The notes under the pieces were generated by a model, which was not told the origin of the DNA, searched no databases, and saw only the letters and a program-made list of their open reading frames with translations. Position numbers and translations under genes: made by a program. A DNA stretch of 64,000 bases from Anolis sagrei (taxonomy: Eukaryota > Chordata > Lepidosauria > Squamata > Anolidae): positions 192,816,278-192,880,277 of the forward strand of contig NC_090024.1 in the NCBI RefSeq assembly GCF_037176765.1, read 5' to 3'. Every line of letters begins with the position of its first letter. Positions within the stretch are counted from its first letter, which is position 1. Of the stretch, positions 54,531 to 64,000 are shown in pieces.

Positions 54531-54785
54531 TGGGTGTGGTGGGCATTTCCATCATGTTCTCCAGTGGTTAAAACATTTTCCTCCATTAGTGTGCTAAGAT
54601 GTCCACTGAACATATAGGATGCAACATAGGCCCAGGGCAGGACTTTCTTGAAATCGTGAAAATGTCTGCATACCCCTTGGAGGCATCAGGGGACAAAACA
54701 TTTGTGTGTGTGTATATTGGGGGGGGGGGGGGAAGCAGGTGTGTCCCTCCATGGGACTAATGTGGCCCCTATGCTTATAAATCCA

Positions 54786-54910
54786 AAAAAGAAAACCCCG
54801 ATTTTGGCATTTTATATAAAGGACAACATTTTACTGTGCCATTGTACAGTATCAGCAGGAGATAGTTCCAGGACCTCCGAGTGAATAATACCAAATACTA
54901 TACTTGGACT
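54786..54910. mobile_element. Tigger/pogo-like fragment
   Basis: 'ttggcattttatataaagga' and 'gatagttccaggacctccga'. It follows a (GT)n(G)n run at 54700-54732. Confidence 0.4.
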
Positions 54911-55404
54911 ATTCTTGAGCTGGAAGCATGCCATATAACTACACTGCCTGCCTCTGTTTGCTGACTCACTATTATCAGCAAATTCCTGTGTGGAATGTGA
55001 CTCAGCTATGAATACTCCAATGGTTACTCAGCAAGCGATTTTGAGTTCTTGTCTGAACAAGTCCCAAAAGTTGCGAATCTCTTTGAGGTAGGATAGATTT
55101 ACTGTAGAATACTTTAAAAGGAGTATCTTGAGGAAACTTGCTTAGGAAATTGTAGTATTTTTCTTAGGTAGTGCCCAGAAAATTTATAATCCATTTGATT
55201 AGTAGATTTAGTATTGTAGCAACTTGTTTGTTAGCAACCAGGAAAGTGATGGTGGGCTTAGTGTAATGTGTTAAACACATACGATATATATAATTTAATT
55301 TTGAACCAATGTTTTAAAGCGTCTGAAAAATTGGCAGTTAATTTTTTATGTGGGTTTTTTTTTCTTAATTCCTGGCTAATTCCTGAACTTTTTTTCCATT
55401 TTAG

Positions 55405-55509
55405 CTTTGCACTGATAGCTATTCTACTGCCAAAATGACATCTTCCACCTCTGCACAATTTCCATCAAATGAGAAAGCTTGCAGAACATCATCTGAAAGA
55501 ATCACACAG
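55405..55509 (+). CDS. MDM4: MDM4 exon 2 (start codon at 55435)
   Basis: First coding exon of MDM4/MDMX, the RING-family partner of MDM2 that binds and masks the p53 transactivation domain. The acceptor TTTTAG precedes 55405, 30 leader bases follow, and ATG (CAAAATGA context) is at 55435. It encodes 25 residues, MTSSTSAQFPSNEKACRT then SSERITQ, before the donor CAG|GTAATT at 55509/55510. Human MDM4 from memory starts MTSFSTSAQCSTSDSACRIS with 26 residues before the same phase-0 junction, so the exon is orthologous with one codon less. This N-terminal tail is the fast-evolving part that precedes the p53-binding fold. Intron 2 (814 bp) follows. Confidence 0.93.
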
Positions 55510-55878
55510 GTAATTTATAGCCTTATTTATTTTCCATTTGTAATTAGTATAGCCTTGTTGTTGTGCTAATTATGTGTCATAATTTAGGGAGAAAGAAAAT
55601 GGGGGAAAACATTCTAAGTGCATGCTGATGCTTTGGATTTCATCAGGTGCATTTTCCCCACCTTCCCTTACACAAAGTAAGTGTTTACACTTAGGGACAC
55701 AACATGTGATTGCACTAGGGTCATCATTATTTTTTAATAGCCTGAACTATTGGAAATTATTTTTTCATTGTAGTTGAGAAAAAGCAGTGTTGTTTTCATG
55801 TGAAAAGCTTAATTGTGACTCTGTAATGGGATACTAAAAAATCCCGTTAAAATTATGGGTTGCTTACTTATTATGGAT

Positions 55879-56235
55879 CAGAGGTCGTCAGACTTTTTAA
55901 GCAAACTGTTGTGGTGCCAGACTATAGTTTGGGGGAAAAAAACATGGACAAATTCCTATGCACACCTCACCTATCATTTTTCTAGTGCAAAAAAATGAAA
56001 GAACAGTACAGTATTTAAAATGAAGGACAAATGTAACTAACATAAACTTATCAGTATTTCAATGGGAAATGTGGACTTGCTTTTGGCTGATGAGATAGGT
56101 TAATTAGGATGATCGTTGTTATGGGCCTTCAAATCGCTTCAGACTTAGGGCAATCCTAAGTCTCAAGTTTAGGTGACGCCTAAATGACCTTGGACGGCTA
56201 CATCCAGCCCATGGGCCTCAGTTTGGGGACCCTTG
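55879..56235. mobile_element. Charlie-type hAT MITE in MDM4 intron 2
   Basis: 'cagaggtcgtcagacttttt' to 'ggcctcagtttggggaccct', with an 8-bp duplication TTATGGAT / TTATAGAT (55871-55878, 56236-56243). The interior includes a piece like the old SINE ('gggccttcaaatcgcttcag'). Element length ~357 bp; no ORF. Confidence 0.7.
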
Positions 56236-56323
56236 TTATAGATCTACCCATGTGGTGGCTTTTATATATGCTACTCAAAATGTATTGTGACTTGGCTAAA
56301 TAAGTCTGTATCTTATATCTTAG

Positions 56324-56398
56324 GTAAGACCCAAGCTGCCACTCTTGAGAATATTGCAAACGGCAGGGGCTCATGGTGAAACTTTTACATTAAAGGAG
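56324..56398 (+). CDS. MDM4: MDM4 exon 3 (start of p53-binding domain)
   Basis: A 75-base phase-0 exon encoding VRPKLPLLRILQTAGAHG then ETFTLKE. Human MDM4 from memory reads VRPKLPLLKILHAAGAQG then EMFTVKE, the same length and the same two junctions, so identity is high (about 19 of 25). This begins the SWIB-like p53-binding domain; the LLRILQTAGA segment forms its first helix and part of the hydrophobic cleft. Acceptor ATCTTAG before 56324; donor GAG|GTGAGT after 56398. The exon itself opens with GTAAGA, so a donor-like sequence sits directly on the acceptor. The next exon (beginning VMHYLGQ in human) is not in the remaining 7.6 kb. Confidence 0.95.
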
Positions 56399-58959
56399 GT
56401 GAGTTAGTAAGTGTGCTCTTTTGCATTTTAGAATATTGTTTTGATGACTCATTTCATATTTTATTCTTCAAGCTTAAAAAGGATTCCCAAAATAGTTCAA
56501 AAGTGAAGGGAAAAAAAGCCTGACTGATACCAACTACATTCTATTAGGAAGCATCCTGGCTCTGGCGGCTTCTATTTTACTTGCCATTAAGAATGGCAAA
56601 AACCTATGTTGCTCAAACTACATTTGTTTCTCTCCCTTTCCAAGCCAAAATGGGTTTCTGCTTCACAGCAACATCATGTGAAAGACAAATTGAAGTACAG
56701 CATATGCTTCTAGAGTGAGAGCAGATGTGCTTTGAGTGCTGTACTTTAAAAAGAGCAATTGAGGGAGAATTTGAAAAAAAAATGTTTCCGAGGCACTCCT
56801 GTCTGATTTCCAAAAATTTCTAGGTGACTTCTTTCAGATGCTCTCTTCAGCGCATCATTTATTTTTAACTAGGGGTTCATGATCCCCAAGCAGTCAGTGG
56901 ATGTGCTTCAGCATAGTTTTCAAGAGTGTATTCTCCTATAATAATAGTCCTAGAATATATATTTTTAAAATTACCTTTCTAAATAATATATCACATTCAA
57001 CTTGTCAGCACCATAAAATGCATATTTTTTTCTTGATTGTTCTTGCCCTCTTTCCCTCTTTCTCTTGTAATCCCATTCTTCTCCAGGGGCAGCTGCCATC
57101 TTTCAGCCTTCTCCAATATCAATCTCACAGAATTTGAGCCATGAATCCTCTTGCTATGCATCTCATTCCTCTTTGCTGTGCTCTCCTTAATCTCTCACTA
57201 CCTTCTTTTCTTGGAAGAGGAGGGGAGAGGGGGCGAGGGGGTTCTCATGCCAGAGATAGTTCTTTATAGAAACAGCCTCTCCTGCCTGTAGGTCTTAAAG
57301 TGAGCCTGAGAAGGAATGACTTGAGAAGTTACCTGTGCTGCTAAGTCCAGAGATGTATTTTGGCATGGGCCCAAAAACTAAATGAGCTGTTAAATGAAGG
57401 TACACTGCTTGAATCTAATCACCCCAAAATTAGTCATTATTTTGAGGAGCTAGTTTCCATTTATTAAACCAGAATAACAAGATGTTGTGAGTAGTTCCAA
57501 AAGGGGAAAGAGATGGCTCATTTGTATTTTAACATTTTGAAAATTTCATCTCTGCTTATGCTACATTGAAGAAGCACTGTAATAAATAGTAAAATAATGT
57601 AAAATATTTAGCATGTATCAGTGTGAACAGTCTCACGTTTTTGAGAGAATAATTTATTTTTGAGAATTTTACACTATTAATTTAGGTGGCCTGTGAACTG
57701 TGTGCATTTATTTCCTGTTACTTTGAAAATTACATTTAGATGTATTTTTCTAGGGAGGAGTCCATAACTCAGTCCTCAAATGGATGTCAGACCCCCAAAC
57801 AGATTTAGAAACCACTTCTGCATATTGATGTCTGCAGTTCTTCAAATTTGTAAAGTGTTTAGGAACTTGAATGAGATGCAGTTGCTTGAACTAGCACCCT
57901 AGCTCTCTAAGTGCTAGGGATAATGTTGTGGGTTTTGCAAGTACTCTTCATAACTATCCTTATAAATGGCCATCTCACGGAATTTGAGCCATGAATCCTC
58001 CCTGTTGCATCTTCCTCGCTGACAGGAAATCTTCATTTTTCTTCGTATATGTTCTATTCATCAAAAGATTTTAAGAGCCTCCTCTTAACAGCTGCTGGAA
58101 GAGTACAAGAGTAAGCAGAAGGTTTAACAGTGTGAGGGAAATTGCCACAGGAGGTTGTATTCCTGAGGGACTACTAAGAGATGCTTTCCCTTGTTTCCAA
58201 TTGATGCTTGAAAGTTTTTAAATTATGCTTTTTATTTTCTTTTTCATTGGATGTGTCTTGTCAGCTAAACTCAGGACATCCTGCAAAATCATTTATTTTA
58301 AGATTAAAATGCAAAGTGTGTACTAGATTAGAAAAATGACACAAGCTGTGATTTACAGAGGTATCCTGTCAGCTAGAAATTAAATGCAGTGGTTTTTCAT
58401 TAGGAATGTGTCAGATATTCCTGCAGAGCTGTGTGACTTATTTTAAACACTTATGCATTTAAATAACTTATTTAGCTTCTGATATTTTTGCAAAAACAAA
58501 TTGAATACTTTACATGGAAGGGGTTTCAATGTTAAAAAGCCTACATTTAGCACAGCAAGAACCTGTCCCCCTGCAGTAAGTAGAAGCACTGCTAGCAGTT
58601 TTTCATTTTGCATTTATCTTTAGGTGATCCCTCTTTGCTGCTAATATGGAGTGCAGACCAGATTTTAAGCATAATGTTTTGCTTGAAAGATGAGCTCAAC
58701 GTCTATGTTGCTGAGTTTGAGCATTTTGGATCTTAGTGCATTTGAGGCAGTGATGCTATAATCAAACTGCACCTAGAATTTAACCTTGAACCTTGCACCT
58801 TAATGTAGGCAGTGGCTTTGTACTTAATTGTATTCTAGAAGTATTTCTTTACAACTAGAAGTATTTATTGCAAGGTCCTTACATTTCAGCTGAAGGTAAA
58901 GAAGTTTCTGTACTGTAGCAGTGCTCAGATGTAAGCAACCATCTGTGAAGTACTGCTTC
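56399..58959. other. MDM4 intron 3, no repeat recognised
   Basis: Mostly single-copy-looking. A 30-bp block 'gaatttgagccatgaatcct' (plus flanks) occurs twice, at 57122-57150 and 57972-58000, with one mismatch. No further MDM4 exon is seen. Confidence 0.5.
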
Positions 58960-59185
58960 TAGTTGTGTGCTTTCTGGCTTATGGAGACTCTTTAGTGCAC
59001 CTATCACGGGTTTTCTTGGTAAGATTTGTTCAGTGGGAATTTTCCCATTGGCATTCTCTGGGACTGAGAAAGTGCAGCTTGCTTAAACTAACCCTGTGAG
59101 CTTCCATGGCTGAGCATGAATTTTAACCTGGTCACCTAGATTTCTAGTCTAACAGTTGAGCGTTGGCTCACATGCCTTGTTGCCT
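58960..59185 (-). mobile_element. Old tRNA-headed SINE, minus
   Basis: 'gtgtgctttctggcttatgg', 'cacgggttttcttggtaaga', 'tttgttcagtgggaatttt', 'gcttccatggctgagcatga'. In MDM4 intron 3. Confidence 0.65.
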
Positions 59186-59420
59186 CTCTCTTCTTACAAG
59201 AGAAAAAGGCTGTACTTAATAGACCTTGAAATGGACTATAATTACATGAACATTCATTTGTGTATTTAAAGAGAGTACAATTCCCACCATTTAGGAATGG
59301 CAACTATTTTTGGTCTGGTGGATAAATATTCTTAACCTTTTATCCATTTGATACCTAGGTTTCAATAATAAATAGGGTTTTTACATTTCTCCTGTACTGC
59401 GTTTAATAATTATTTCTTAA

Positions 59421-59660
59421 TTAGCCATCCCCTGTCACATGTTTCTGTGGCCCAGTCTGGTGATCTGGAAAATAAAGTAATGAGAAAGTGTTGGTTTCTA
59501 ATATATGTAATTTCTTCATGCTTGTCAGTAAGCAGTATTTCTTGCTGTTTCTTTGTCAGAGATAGTTTGGTTTGCCTACTCTGGAACATGCAACATAGTG
59601 TCTTTCTTTAGGGGTCCCTTTCAAATCTATGATACTATATCGCTCTCTGTGTGTGACTCA

Positions 59661-59691
<31 letters not shown>

Positions 59692-60543
59692 ATGTCAAGA
59701 GGGCTTTAATGATGTTTTCTTGCCCTTGTGAACGGAGATGGACTGGATGGCCTTCAGGCAGCATTTTGCAATCTGGGGGTCGGGACCCCGGGGGGAGTTA
59801 TGAGGGGGTGTCAGAAGGGTTGCCAAAGACCACCAGTGAACACAGTATTTTATGTTGGTCATGGGGGTTCTGAGCAGGAAGTTTGGCCCAATTCTATCCC
59901 TGGTGAAGTTCAGAATGCCCTTTGATTGCACGTGAACTATAAATCCCAGTAACTACAACTCCCAATTGTCAAGGTCTATTTTCCCCAAACTCCAGCAATG
60001 TTCATATTTGGGCATATGGAGTATTTGTGCCAAGTTTGGTCCAGGTTCACCATTGTTTGAGTCTACAGTGCTCTCTGGATGTAGGTGAACTACAATGCCA
60101 AAACTCAAGGTCAATGCCCACCGAACCCTTCTAGTGTTTTCTGTTGGTCATGGGAGTCCTGTGTGCCATGTTTGGTTCAACTCCATCGTTGGTAGAGTTC
60201 AGAGTTCTCTTTGATTATAGATTAATGATAAATCCCAGCAACTGCGACTCCCAAATGACAAAATCAATTTTTTGAGTGATGGTCACTCCTTGGGTTAGTA
60301 GGTGTCTTGTGGCCAAATTCGTCCAGTGGTTTTTGAGTTATGTTAATCCCACAAATGAACATTACATTGGGTTGTTGTAGGTTTTTTCGGGCTATATGGC
60401 CATGTTCTAGAGGCATTCTCTCCTTAGGAGAGAATGCCTCTAGAACATGGCCATATAGCCCGAAAAAACCTACAACAACCCAGTGATTCCAGCCATGAAA
60501 GCCTTTGACAATACATTGAACATTACATTTTTATTTATATAGA
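59421..60543 (-). mobile_element. Non-autonomous Helitron, first of a tandem pair
   Basis: The left end TTAG (CTAA on the minus strand, a CTRR end) is followed by a weak GTCAC/GTGGC hairpin. The right end GA|T gives the TC start, with 'atttttatttatatagat' as in the copy at 46596. The interior holds (ATCT)n at 59658-59692, a SPIN-like stretch at 59770-59850 ('gggggtcgggaccccggggg', 'gttgccaaagaccaccagtg') and modules shared with 46596. A 149-bp PLE palindrome sits at 60368. Confidence 0.75.
60368..60516. mobile_element. Palindromic Penelope-like insert with perfect target duplication
   Basis: Left arm 60368-60424 and right arm 60426-60482 are perfect 57-bp reverse complements around a single T. 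The right side runs on to the PLE 3' end ('gattccagccatgaaagcct', 60516). Perfect 12-bp duplication TGAACATTACAT (60356-60367, 60517-60528) inside the Helitron. Confidence 0.88.
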
Positions 60544-60584
60544 TTACTAGTTGTACCCGCGACGCGTTGCTGTGGCCAAACTTC

Positions 60585-60850
60585 GCTCCCTCTTTCTCTC
60601 TCGCCTTCCTTCCTTCTCTCCCTCTTTCCTTCATTCCTTCCTTTTTTCCTTCTCTCTTTCCTTCCTCCCTACCCCCTTTTATTTTATTTTCCTTCTTTAT
60701 CTCCTTTCTTCCTTCTCTCCCTCTTTCTTTCCTCCCTTCCTTTGCTCTTTGCTTCCATCCCTCCTCCTTTCTTTCCTGCTTTCTTTCCCACCCTCTTTCC
60801 TTCTCTCCTTTCTTCTCTCCCTCATTCCTTCCTTCCCTTCTCTACCTCTT
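60585..60850. repeat. (CCTT)n/(CTTT)n pyrimidine block
   Basis: Almost pure C/T on the plus strand. The long open frames of 151 and 121 aa across it (Leu/Ser/Phe/Pro-rich) are low-complexity translation, not a gene. Confidence 0.85.
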
Positions 60851-60868
60851 GCCTGGGCACTGGCAGGA

Positions 60869-61152
60869 AGGGAGTCTCGCAGCCCTCAGCCTTGCTGGGG
60901 CAGGCATGGGGCAGGCAGGAGGCGCTTTTTGAGGCAGGCCTCACTCACCCAGCACCACCCCTTCTTTTTTCTGCCATGGCTGCAGGGCGCCTTCCCACCA
61001 TTTTGACAGTTTGGCATACAGGCAGGGTTGCATGAAAGGTGCCCTGCGGCTGTGGCAGAAAGAAGGGACCAGTGCTGAGTGAGCAAGGCCCACCTCAAAA
61101 AATGCCTTCCACCCCTGCCGGGCCCAGCAAGGCTGAGGGCTGCAAAGCTCCC
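60869..61152. repeat. Long GC-rich inverted repeat inside the Helitron
   Basis: 'agccctcagccttgctgggg' (60881) pairs with 'cccagcaaggctgagggct' (61121), and 'cttcttttttctgccatggc' (60961) with the region at 61048 ('ggctgtggcagaaagaag'). The arms are ~130 and ~117 bases, roughly 80% complementary, with a ~35-base loop. Confidence 0.75.
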
Positions 61153-61867
61153 TTCATGTCGGTGCCTAGACAAGAAAAGGTGAAGTCTGACAAACGGTAC
61201 CTGCATGGAGCAGCCACCCACCTGCCTCACCAGGGAAAAAGAAGGAGGGGTCCCTGTTTAGTGGGGCCAACAGAGACTGGGAGGGAGGTAAGGAGGTCCC
61301 GTCGTGACGCAGGAGGGTAGGCCCAAAAGCATGGCTCGCTGTTCTGGGATCCGCAGTTTGGCGGGGCACAGTCCTCCTCGGCAGAGATGGCTTCAGCAAG
61401 GCCACATGAAAGTACAGCTCCCAGGACCCCATCGCATTGAGTTAAAAGTGGGGTCAAACTGCATCCGTTCTACTGTGTGTGCCTGAGCCGCAGCCTGAAC
61501 CCATGGCTAAGCCTCACTCGGTGCCAGCAGGGATTGCCAGCTTGGAACGGATAGTTGGTGCATTGTTTTTCCGTCGTGTGTGTGTGTGTGTGGGGGGGGG
61601 ACATTCGCGCATGCACTGTTATGTATTCTTGTTTGGGGGGGGGGGGGTTAAGTTATTTTTTTTTGTTTTTTTGAGTAAAGGACATAGATTGCTTTGGTTG
61701 GTGTCTTGTGTCCAAATTTGGGGTCAATTTGCCCAGCAGTTTTTGAGTTCTGTTAATCCCACAAACGAAGATTATATTTTTATTTACATAGATTCTTAAA
61801 GTATAGCCTAAGATGTGCTGTTTCTACTGTTAATGTCCAGATGAATGACAGCCAGTATCCCAGAGGA

Positions 61868-62847
61868 CAGGTTTAGAATCCAAAATGACCTTAATAGATT
61901 AGCGATCTGGGTCAGAACTAACAAAATGAATCTGAACAGGGAGAAATGTTATTACACTTAGGCAATTAAAATTAAATGCACAGATATAGGATGGGTGACC
62001 TGGCTTGAAAATAGTACATGTGAAAAGGATCTAGGAGTCTTAGTGGATCACAAGCTGAATATGAGTTAACAGTGTGATACGGAAACTGAAAAGGTGAATA
62101 CAATTCTAAGCTGTATCAATAGGAGTATTGTGTCAAGATCAATGGAAGTCATACCCCCACTCTGTTCTGCTTTGATCAGACCATACCTGGAATATTGTGT
62201 CCAGTTCAGGGCACTGTAATTCAGAAGGATATTGACAAACTGGAATGTGACCCGAGAAGGGTGACCAAAATGATCAAAGGCTTGGAAGCCAAGGCCTGTG
62301 AGTAATGTCTGAGGAAGCTGTGTACATTTAGCTTGGAAGGAAAAAAGGCAGTGAGGGGACATGATAGCCATGTTAAAATGTTTAAAAGGATGCTATATTA
62401 TGGAGGGGGGGGGGGGGGGTAAGCTTGTTTTCTGCTGCTCTGGAGATTAGATCACAGAACGATGGATTCAAATTACAGGCAAATACATTCCACCTAAACA
62501 TTAGGAAGAACTTCCTGATGGAAAGAGCTTTTGGCATTGGAATATGCTAGCTTTGAATGTGCTGCAGTGGTTCTCAATCTGTGGGTCCCCAGGTGTTTTG
62601 GCCTACAACTCCTAGGAATCCCAGCCAGTTTACCAGCTGTTGGGATTTCTGGGAGTTGAAGTCCAAAACCATCTGGGGACCCCAGGTTTAGAACCACTGT
62701 CAGCTTAGAGTCTCCTTGGAGGTTTTTAAGCACAGGCAACATGGCCATCTTTTGGGGGTGCTTTCATTGTCCAGTCCAAACCCCTGCAAGACAGGGGTTT
62801 GGACTGGATGGCCCTTGCGGTTTCTTCCAACTAATTCTGTGATTAAT
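61868..62847 (+). mobile_element. CR1 LINE 3' part with nested MITE
   Basis: 'gaaaaggatctaggagtctt', 'tttgatcagaccatacctgg', 'atattgtgtccagttcaggg', 'aagcttgttttctgctgctc', 'taaacattaggaagaacttc', and 3' end 'ggactggatggcccttgcgg' with 'aattctgtgattaa'. Frames are broken throughout. A poly-G tract lies at 62404-62419. A hAT foldback MITE interrupts it at 62565-62699, and a perfect 16-bp hairpin lies at 62771-62807. Confidence 0.82.
62565..62699. mobile_element. hAT foldback MITE nested in CR1
   Basis: 'cagtggttctcaatctgtgg' to 'ccaggtttagaaccactg'. The arms are complementary; the target duplication is not recognisable. Confidence 0.8.
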
Positions 62848-63198
62848 ATTAACAACCTCATGTGATGTGTAGTTGTTGGGTTTCATTGTATAGTTTGTAC
62901 ATATCTCAAGGTACTTAGCCATTATAGTTCAACTTAACAGATATTAAGGGCTGATATGTATTCACCAATTGCCTTATTTCTTCTATTTTAATTTGAGATG
63001 TCTCATTTTTGACACAGTTACTGATGTCTTACCATGTTATGGTTGCTGAAGATACACCATCAAATACTTTATTTTAATTTTTGGAGCTGTTCCATTGTGT
63101 ATTTGGCTTTACTGTGTATTAGACTGAATTGTGTCAGATGATAGAAAACATTTCTTTTAGGGCCTACACTGAAACATCTCCCACCTGTTGTCTCTTAC

Positions 63199-63600
63199 AA
63201 TCATAGAGTTGGAAGGTACCACAAGAGCTATCCAGTCAAACTCCTTGCCAAGCAGGAACACCTAATCAAAGCACTCCCAACAGATGGCCATCCAGTCTCT
63301 GTTTAAAAATCTCAAAAGAAGGAGACTCCACCACAATATTGCCCTCACAGTCAAGAAATTCTTTCTAATATTCAGGAGAAATTTATTTCCCTGCAGCTTG
63401 AAGGCATTGCTGTGTGTCTCTGGAGCAGAAAATAAGCCTGCTCTCTCTTCTTTAGGGCATCCTTTCAGATATTTAAACACGGCTATCATGTCTCCTCTTA
63501 ATCTTCTTTTCTCCAAGCTAAACATACCCAGGTCCCTAAGCTGCTGCTAAGCTTTTACCATTTTGGTTGCCCTTCTTTGGGCAAGTTCTAGCTTGTTGAA
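63199..63600 (-). mobile_element. CR1 LINE 3' part, minus
   Basis: 'aatcatagagttggaaggta', 'cagatggccatccagtctct', 'gaagaaattctttctaat'-type block and 'atcatgtctcctcttaatct'. CR1 sequence reappears in the loop of the inverted repeat that follows (63738-63821). Confidence 0.82.
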
Positions 63601-63962
63601 CAATTCCATGTGAACAGAACAAGAAACTAAGAAACAAGGGGAATTAGCACAACCATTTGGTGAAGCACCACAGCAGAAAATTATGTTTATCCAGCTGTCT
63701 ACCTAATGCACTCTCAATAGGAGCATAGTGTCGAGATTCTCCTTGAATTGCCTAGAACTGGACACAATACTCCTTGTGAGATCTGACCAGAAGAAGAATA
63801 GTGGTACTATAACTTCCCTTGATCTCAACACTATGCTCCCATTGAGCACTGCATTAGGTAGACAGCTGGATAAACTTTATAATTTTCTGCTACTGTCCTT
63901 CACCAAATAGTTGTGTTAATTTCCCTTGTTTCTTAGTTTCTTGTTCTGTTCACATGGAATTG
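63601..63962. repeat. 137/141-bp inverted repeat around a CR1 core
   Basis: Arm 1 63601-63737 begins CAATTCCATGTGAACAG. Arm 2 63822-63962 ends with the complement CTGTTCACATGGAATTG. About 90% complementary over the arms with an 84-base loop of CR1 sequence. Both inner ends also include ~20 bases of CR1 ('cactatgctcc'). Confidence 0.8.
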
Positions 63963-64000
63963 TTTTATCACTTTACAAGGTCAGGCAGTATCTTTATTGG

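Larger units (their letters stand above)
60547..61792 (-). mobile_element. Non-autonomous Helitron, second of a tandem pair
   Basis: CTAG at 60547-60550, then a GCGAC/GTGGC-like hairpin ('cgcgacgcgttgctgtgg'). The right end 'tttttatttacatagattct' gives TC at 61791-61792. It starts three bases after the previous Helitron in the same orientation. The interior has a CT-rich block (60585-60850), a GC-rich inverted repeat (60869-61152), a MITE scrap (61405-61490) and two G-tracts. Confidence 0.7.

Noticed and set aside
60551-61432. Open frames of 60-151 aa on both strands
   Set aside because: Produced by the CT-rich block and the GC-rich inverted repeat inside a Helitron; low-complexity residues only.
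56399-64000. Search for MDM4 exon 4 (VMHYLGQ...)
   Set aside because: No matching sequence seen; the exon must lie beyond the window.
1-64000. Retrovirus, LTR element or other virus-derived copy
   Set aside because: No LTR pair, primer-binding site, protease, integrase, capsid or envelope-like sequence was recognised. The PLE pieces have a GIY-YIG nuclease and are not virus-like.

Overview
This is vertebrate nuclear DNA, almost certainly from a squamate reptile and most like an iguanian (Anolis-type) lizard. The repeat set points there: tRNA-headed SINEs ending in ACCTTT (Sauria SINE type), many L2 3' ends with ATAAATAAAT or ATTATT tails, CR1 3' ends finishing in ATTCTATGATTCT, Penelope-like (PLE) fragments, Helitrons, SPIN-type hAT pieces and mariner relics. 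No bacterial-style gene organisation, CRISPR array or retrovirus/LTR element was recognised.

Host genes are sparse. The one protein gene supported by sequence is the 5' end of MDM4 (MDMX) on the + strand: a GC-rich promoter and non-coding exon 1 near 47.26-47.50 kb, coding exon 2 (ATG at 55435) and coding exon 3 (56324-56398). The predicted peptide matches my memory of vertebrate MDM4 up to the start of the p53-binding domain; the next exon lies beyond the window. About 4 kb upstream of MDM4 sit two identical, convergent tRNA-Lys(UUU) genes (43446-43518 and 43753-43825). A GC-rich, CpG-containing block at 25.7-26.65 kb with a good CTCF motif may be another promoter; from human synteny (PIK3C2B lies head-to-head with MDM4) it could be the 5' end of PIK3C2B, which would make the left 26 kb its first intron. 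No PIK3C2B coding exon was seen.

Layout: 1-25.6 kb is intron-like or intergenic DNA with L2, CR1, SINE, mariner and foldback MITE copies; 25.7-26.65 kb is the GC-rich candidate promoter; 26.7-43.4 kb is repeat-rich, with a LINE reverse transcriptase relic, a hAT transposase relic and stacked L2 ends; 43.4-44.2 kb holds the tRNA pair and a CpG-rich strip with an NRF1 palindrome; 44.25-46.32 kb is a nested PLE composite; 46.6-47.17 kb is a Helitron; 47.3-64 kb is MDM4 with intronic repeats, including two Helitrons in tandem (59.4-61.8 kb).

The most distinctive feature is the abundance of inverted (foldback) structures: head-to-head PLE fragments at five places, one with perfect 57-bp arms; an 82-bp perfect palindrome with TA ends; a perfect 43-bp inverted repeat; an inverted repeat inside a Helitron; and a 137/141-bp inverted repeat at the right edge. 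Repeat family names are from memory of consensus sequences and need a library search to confirm.
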